The translations under genes were made by a program, and so were the position numbers. 64,000 nt of DNA from Viscum album (Eukaryota; Streptophyta; Magnoliopsida; Santalales; Viscaceae). Of the stretch, positions 60,351-64,000 are shown in pieces. Positions within the stretch are counted from its first letter, which is position 1, and the number at the start of each line of letters is the position of its first letter. The stretch lies in NCBI GenBank assembly GCA_963277665.1, contig OY728143.1, positions 532,924,394 through 532,988,393 of the forward strand. The letters are read 5' to 3'. The notes below the pieces were generated by a model, which did no database searches, was not told where the DNA came from, and worked only from the letters and a program-made list of their open reading frames with translations.

Positions 60351-61779
60351 GAAAGAGGTATTTCGGAATAAGATGGAAATGAATGGATAATGGATCATGA
60401 TGAATGTTGAATGAGTAAGATGTCAACATATAAGGGCTTTAAGAGTTATGGTGAAATTCTTAAGAGTATTAAGTCTCTTTTGAGGATGGGGTTACATTAG
60501 AAGACTTTTTATATTATTTGTAACCCTGATGTTTAATATAGGAAAATTTTATTCAAGTAATAGTTATCTTTTATTTTGTGGACATAGTTATAAAGAACCA
60601 TTTGGGTTTATATGATCCTTACTTTTGAGGTAATTATGGGTTACTATATGTTATGACTGAAGTGAAAGGCATGAGATAAAATTGAGGTTAAATTATGTTA
60701 TGGTTATTTTTGATGATTTTATCCCTTTTTGGGGAATGATTTGAGAATTATATAGTTTTGGAAAAAGGACAATACATAGACCGTGTGACTACCCGTCGCG
60801 TCGGACAAAGCTGCGGGAATCGAACCCACAACCAAAGTACGACTGGTATTTATCGCCTACCACTGGACTACGTGAAGTCCCTGGTTAGTTTGACTGATTC
60901 TTTTTAGTTATATGATTTTATGAATTAAGAGTAAGTTTATTTTGGAGGATATGTGATTAGGATAATTACTTTTCAATGCGAGACTTTAGGAGCGACTACT
61001 GTTGTTTGGAGATAAATGTTACGATTTATCTTGGAAGACTATGAGACTAAATCCTTCAAATATTTGGGTTTTCAATCTTATATTGGTTTACATTGAAGAA
61101 TTTTATGGACAAATTGATTATAGAATGGTCCTCGTTGAACTTTGGGTTTTGTTGGACAAATTTTGGAGATTAATAATAGATTTTCTTTTTATAAAGGGTT
61201 ATCCTTTTCTGGATTATCTGATCTTGTAATAGCCTTTTTGGTTTTGGTTTTTGTTAAAGACATGGGAAGTATATAGTTCTATTTTGTGGATTAGGTGATT
61301 CTATAGAAGTTTATTATAGTACTCTTAATGTGAACAAGTCTTCCTAAATACTCGTCTTTTGGAGAAAATATGAGTTTGTGTAAGGAATCTAATAAAAGTT
61401 GAAAGTCAATATGATAAGTGATTATGTTTCCTTATGAATAAATTCCTCAATTAAAAAATAACTTAAAACAAAAATGTTGTCTATTAACTTTTCCTACTGG
61501 GGAATCGAATACCGTTTAACCCATCACAAGTTTGTGATTTTCTCATGGTTAACTTTCTCCTAAACATGTTCTCTATCACTCTCCATCAGAACATGACCCT
61601 TTGTTTTTTCCTCCATGTCCATATTTTCATACTTGGAATCCTATTATGGGTTAACTCGCCTGACCTCTGTACTTATCTTTCTTTATTTTAAAGTGATTGT
61701 TTTACCGACTCTTGTTCTGATGTGGGACTTTCAAGGATGTTACCAAGCACAATTTTAAAATTGCGAGGACGCAATTCCC
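60351..61779 (+). other. Non-coding interior of element A-prime
   Basis: Collinear with element A interiors, no pol. Contains the tRNA-like block and, near 61574, TATCACTCTCCATCAGAAC shared with element B. Confidence 0.65.
60802..60882 (-). other. Antisense tRNA-like block, element A-prime
   Basis: Minus strand: TAGTCCAGTGGTAGGCG (A-box-like) and GGGTTCGATTCCC (B-box) in an 8-bp T-arm-like hairpin GTTGTGGG/CCCGCAGC with G-T pairs. GGAC near the 5' end can pair GTCC at the 3' end. It is the best-preserved copy. Confidence 0.62.
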
Positions 61780-61793
61780 AAAAGGGGGAAGGA
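61780..61793 (+). other. Polypurine tract, element A-prime
   Basis: AAAAGGGGGAAGGA immediately precedes the next LTR. Confidence 0.85.
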
Positions 61794-64000
61794 TGTAACA
61801 CCCCAGGTAAATAAAGAATATGACATTTCATATTTATCCATATTTGTGAATAAAATATTTAAATAACTTTAAAGGGGACGTTATGCTGGATGGCGTACCC
61901 AACACGCAACAACGAGTTTCTTGGGAATCTTACTTTGCACTCTAATAATAAAATAATATTATTTTAAATGGTAGTTAACATGTAGCTGTTGTAATGGCGG
62001 GAATGGATAGAAATAACTAAAATATGATTATATATGTTTTTAAATGTTTTTACATTTATCCAATAAAGGATAGAGGCTTAAAATACGGAAAGAATTCAAT
62101 TTTAGGCATATATGCCCTAGTTTTCACTAAAGGTTCACTTATCGCCTTTTGATAGCGAACCATCATTAAATATAGTTTTGTTCACTCTTATAAATTCTAT
62201 TGGACCAAATAAAAATCTTCTTAAGAATCGTGACATCAAAATTTACTTTGTGTAAATTTTTGGTATCTTTCCGATAATGTTCATTTTTTTAATGAATAGT
62301 GTAAAATGTTGAATTTAATTCAAAACCCCTTTTTAATATAATTTATCTATATGATTATATTATATTTTGAATTGGTTTTAAAGTGAAATTAGAATATATT
62401 TTTACCATTAAATCCAGTAGTGGTCGTTGGAATTAATTTCACTTTGAAATCAGACTTAAACTAGTGTCAATCTTTTGATACTTATTGTTTTATAAAAACA
62501 CGCTATTTGCTCTGACAGCGGGAATTAATTATTAAATTAATTAATGTGACTAATCTGTTTTGAATTTTTTAAAACCGACTTCATTTTTGAATTTGAAATA
62601 TCAAATAAATCTTAGGGTGATGTTTTGGTATTTTTCTGAAAAACTCCAATTTTTGATGAATAGTGAAACCACTAAGTGGTAATCAAGCAAACTGATTTTT
62701 CAATTAAATGACAGTTTACCACTAATGTGTATTGAATTTTAAATATCCGACATACATGGTTGTCATTAGTATGTAAAATGTGGTTTAATGGGATGAAAAT
62801 AATTTTTTGGTGAATAGTTACTTATTAAGTTTTTAATCGCGATTAGTGGTAATTAGTGTAATTTAAGGTAAAAATGATATTATAAGAATGTGAAAACACC
62901 ATTAAACTTGTCCTACACCTATTGGGTGAGTCATGGCCGACCAAGACAGGCCATGGGCCAACTTGGGGACCCCATGGATCCACTTTGGTTGGCAAATCAC
63001 ATAAATGACTTTTTATATAATGTAAAAGTAAAAATGGTACAAACATGATATGTTTTACTAAAACAATTGTTAAGTGGGGTTATACAAGTCATATTTTTGA
63101 TTATAAATAGTCATTGGAAAGCTAAAAATATTTCCTACATCATAGTATTTTTTATAATTTTTAGACATTAAATAAATTAAATTATTTATGACATAATAAT
63201 GATGCAGCGATGACATCATTATTTGACGATTTGAATAAAATGGAAAGATAATGTACAATCTTTGAACTACACATGTCCAAAACTTATTGGATGAGTGTAT
63301 TTCGAAGCCTTATAACCTTATCCACGAATTATATCAATGTGGGACCTTCTAAAACCGATACACATTTTCAAATAAAGTAATATTTCTTACATTCAAAAAG
63401 TGCCCCTCCTCTCCTCTTATAAAAGGCCCCCACCTCTACCTCATTTCACACACACCTCAAGCCTTTGGCTCCGCCAACCCCTAACCATTTACTCTCTCCA
63501 CATACCTCTCCTCATCCTAGAGGATTCCCTTTGGGCAGAATCCTTCCAAAGGAAGCCTTTAGGCTCAAATAAAAAGGAGTTACACTTTTAAAGGTAATTC
63601 ATTCTCTCATGCTCATTTGTTTTATTTTGCTTCTCCAACCACCTAAACTCTTTTTATTTACTTATTTTGTAACAAAACCAGTATCTTCAATATACTAGGA
63701 TGTTGTTATAATATTTAGTCGAGTTACACTCTCACACAACTACATCAAATGGTTAAAGAACATACGGTTTCCGTGGATGGTGAAATTCTGCCTCCCGAAA
63801 CGATGATTGTTCAATACTCATTTAACACCTTCAAAGGTGGCCATTATGATGTCACTATTTTTATATATGATATATAATATGTTTATGTTTTACTTATGCT
63901 TCTGTATTTTTCATTTTTGTCTTACCTTTATGGCTTCCATTATGGGTATACACGATATCTTCATTTAAGGAAGTGCGGACTACCGCCCCCTCAAAGTGAT
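61794..64000 (+). repeat. Element A-prime 3' LTR, first 2207 bp
   Basis: Starts TGTAACACCCCAGG and is collinear with 54673-56875, closer to it than to element A LTRs. TATA box at 63418. The remainder is beyond the window. Confidence 0.92.
63418..63424 (+). promoter_or_regulatory. TATA box, element A-prime 3' LTR
   Basis: TATAAAA in CTCCTCTTATAAAAGGCCCC, same context as the other copies. Confidence 0.8.

Larger units (their letters stand above)
54673..64000 (+). mobile_element. Element A-prime: LARD-like element, running off the window
   Basis: Same family as element A but a distinct subfamily: 4835-bp LTR (54673-59507), 2286-bp interior (59508-61793), and the first 2207 bp of the next LTR. 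The two LTRs share subfamily differences not found in element A LTRs, including a second U3 block at about 55430-55740/62550-62860 and loss of the nested inverted repeat. They therefore belong together. Whether it too is a tandem array cannot be seen. Confidence 0.9.

Noticed and set aside
60802..60882. Functional tRNA gene on the minus strand
   Set aside because: A-box and B-box are present but a 7-bp acceptor stem and a clear anticodon arm are not. It repeats inside every element interior, so it is a tRNA-like remnant.

Overview
This window looks like nuclear DNA from a large, repeat-rich seed-plant genome. I find no conventional host gene, rRNA, canonical tRNA or CRISPR array. Almost all of it is nested, decayed Ty3/gypsy LTR retrotransposons. 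The recognisable domains are gag zinc knuckles, aspartic protease, reverse transcriptase, RNase H, integrase and a chromodomain-like tail, with LTRs, primer binding sites and polypurine tracts that fit plant gypsy elements. The host species cannot be named from the sequence.

Layout. (1) 1-8482, minus strand: a GC-richer, nearly complete chromovirus-type gypsy element with a broken gag-pol. Its 3' LTR is cut by the window start. (2) 8483 to about 12.45 kb and about 49.86-54.67 kb, minus strand: two halves of a very old AT-rich gypsy element. The left half holds RNase H, integrase and the C-terminal tail; the right half holds capsid, protease and RT. (3) A second old gypsy element (plus strand) appears to split it, with LTR remnants near 12.6-13.2/24.1-24.9 kb and 48.6-49.85 kb, and gag, protease, RT, RNase H and integrase relics between. 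(4) Element B, 13224-24125, sits in the 5' LTR of (3): 4.07-kb LTRs, a 2.8-kb interior with a decayed gag and no pol, and a near-perfect 5-bp target duplication. (5) Element A, 27557-46028, sits in the RT of (3). It is a tandem LTR-interior-LTR-interior-LTR with three 4.6-kb LTRs, two 2327-bp interiors and one outer GTATA target duplication. (6) Element A-prime starts at 54673 and runs off the window: a 4.8-kb LTR, a 2.3-kb interior and 2.2 kb of the next LTR.

A and B are related large retrotransposon derivatives (LARD-like): very long LTRs, a short interior, no pol. They would depend on enzymes from other elements. Beyond LTR, PBS and PPT they share features that ordinary annotation does not explain. 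These are hairpins with a conserved loop (GTACGTACG ... TACCGTCTC) on changing but complementary stems, and an antisense tRNA-like block with A-box and B-box. In A and A-prime there are also about 190-bp repeats carrying hairpins and splice-donor-like GTAAG, a small gag-like ORF lacking capsid but keeping zinc knuckles, and a 72-nt intron-like segment of identical length in all three copies.

Coordinates of A, A-prime, B and the chromovirus are exact where LTR ends and target duplications could be read. Edges of the two oldest elements are approximate. All similarity statements come from reading by eye.
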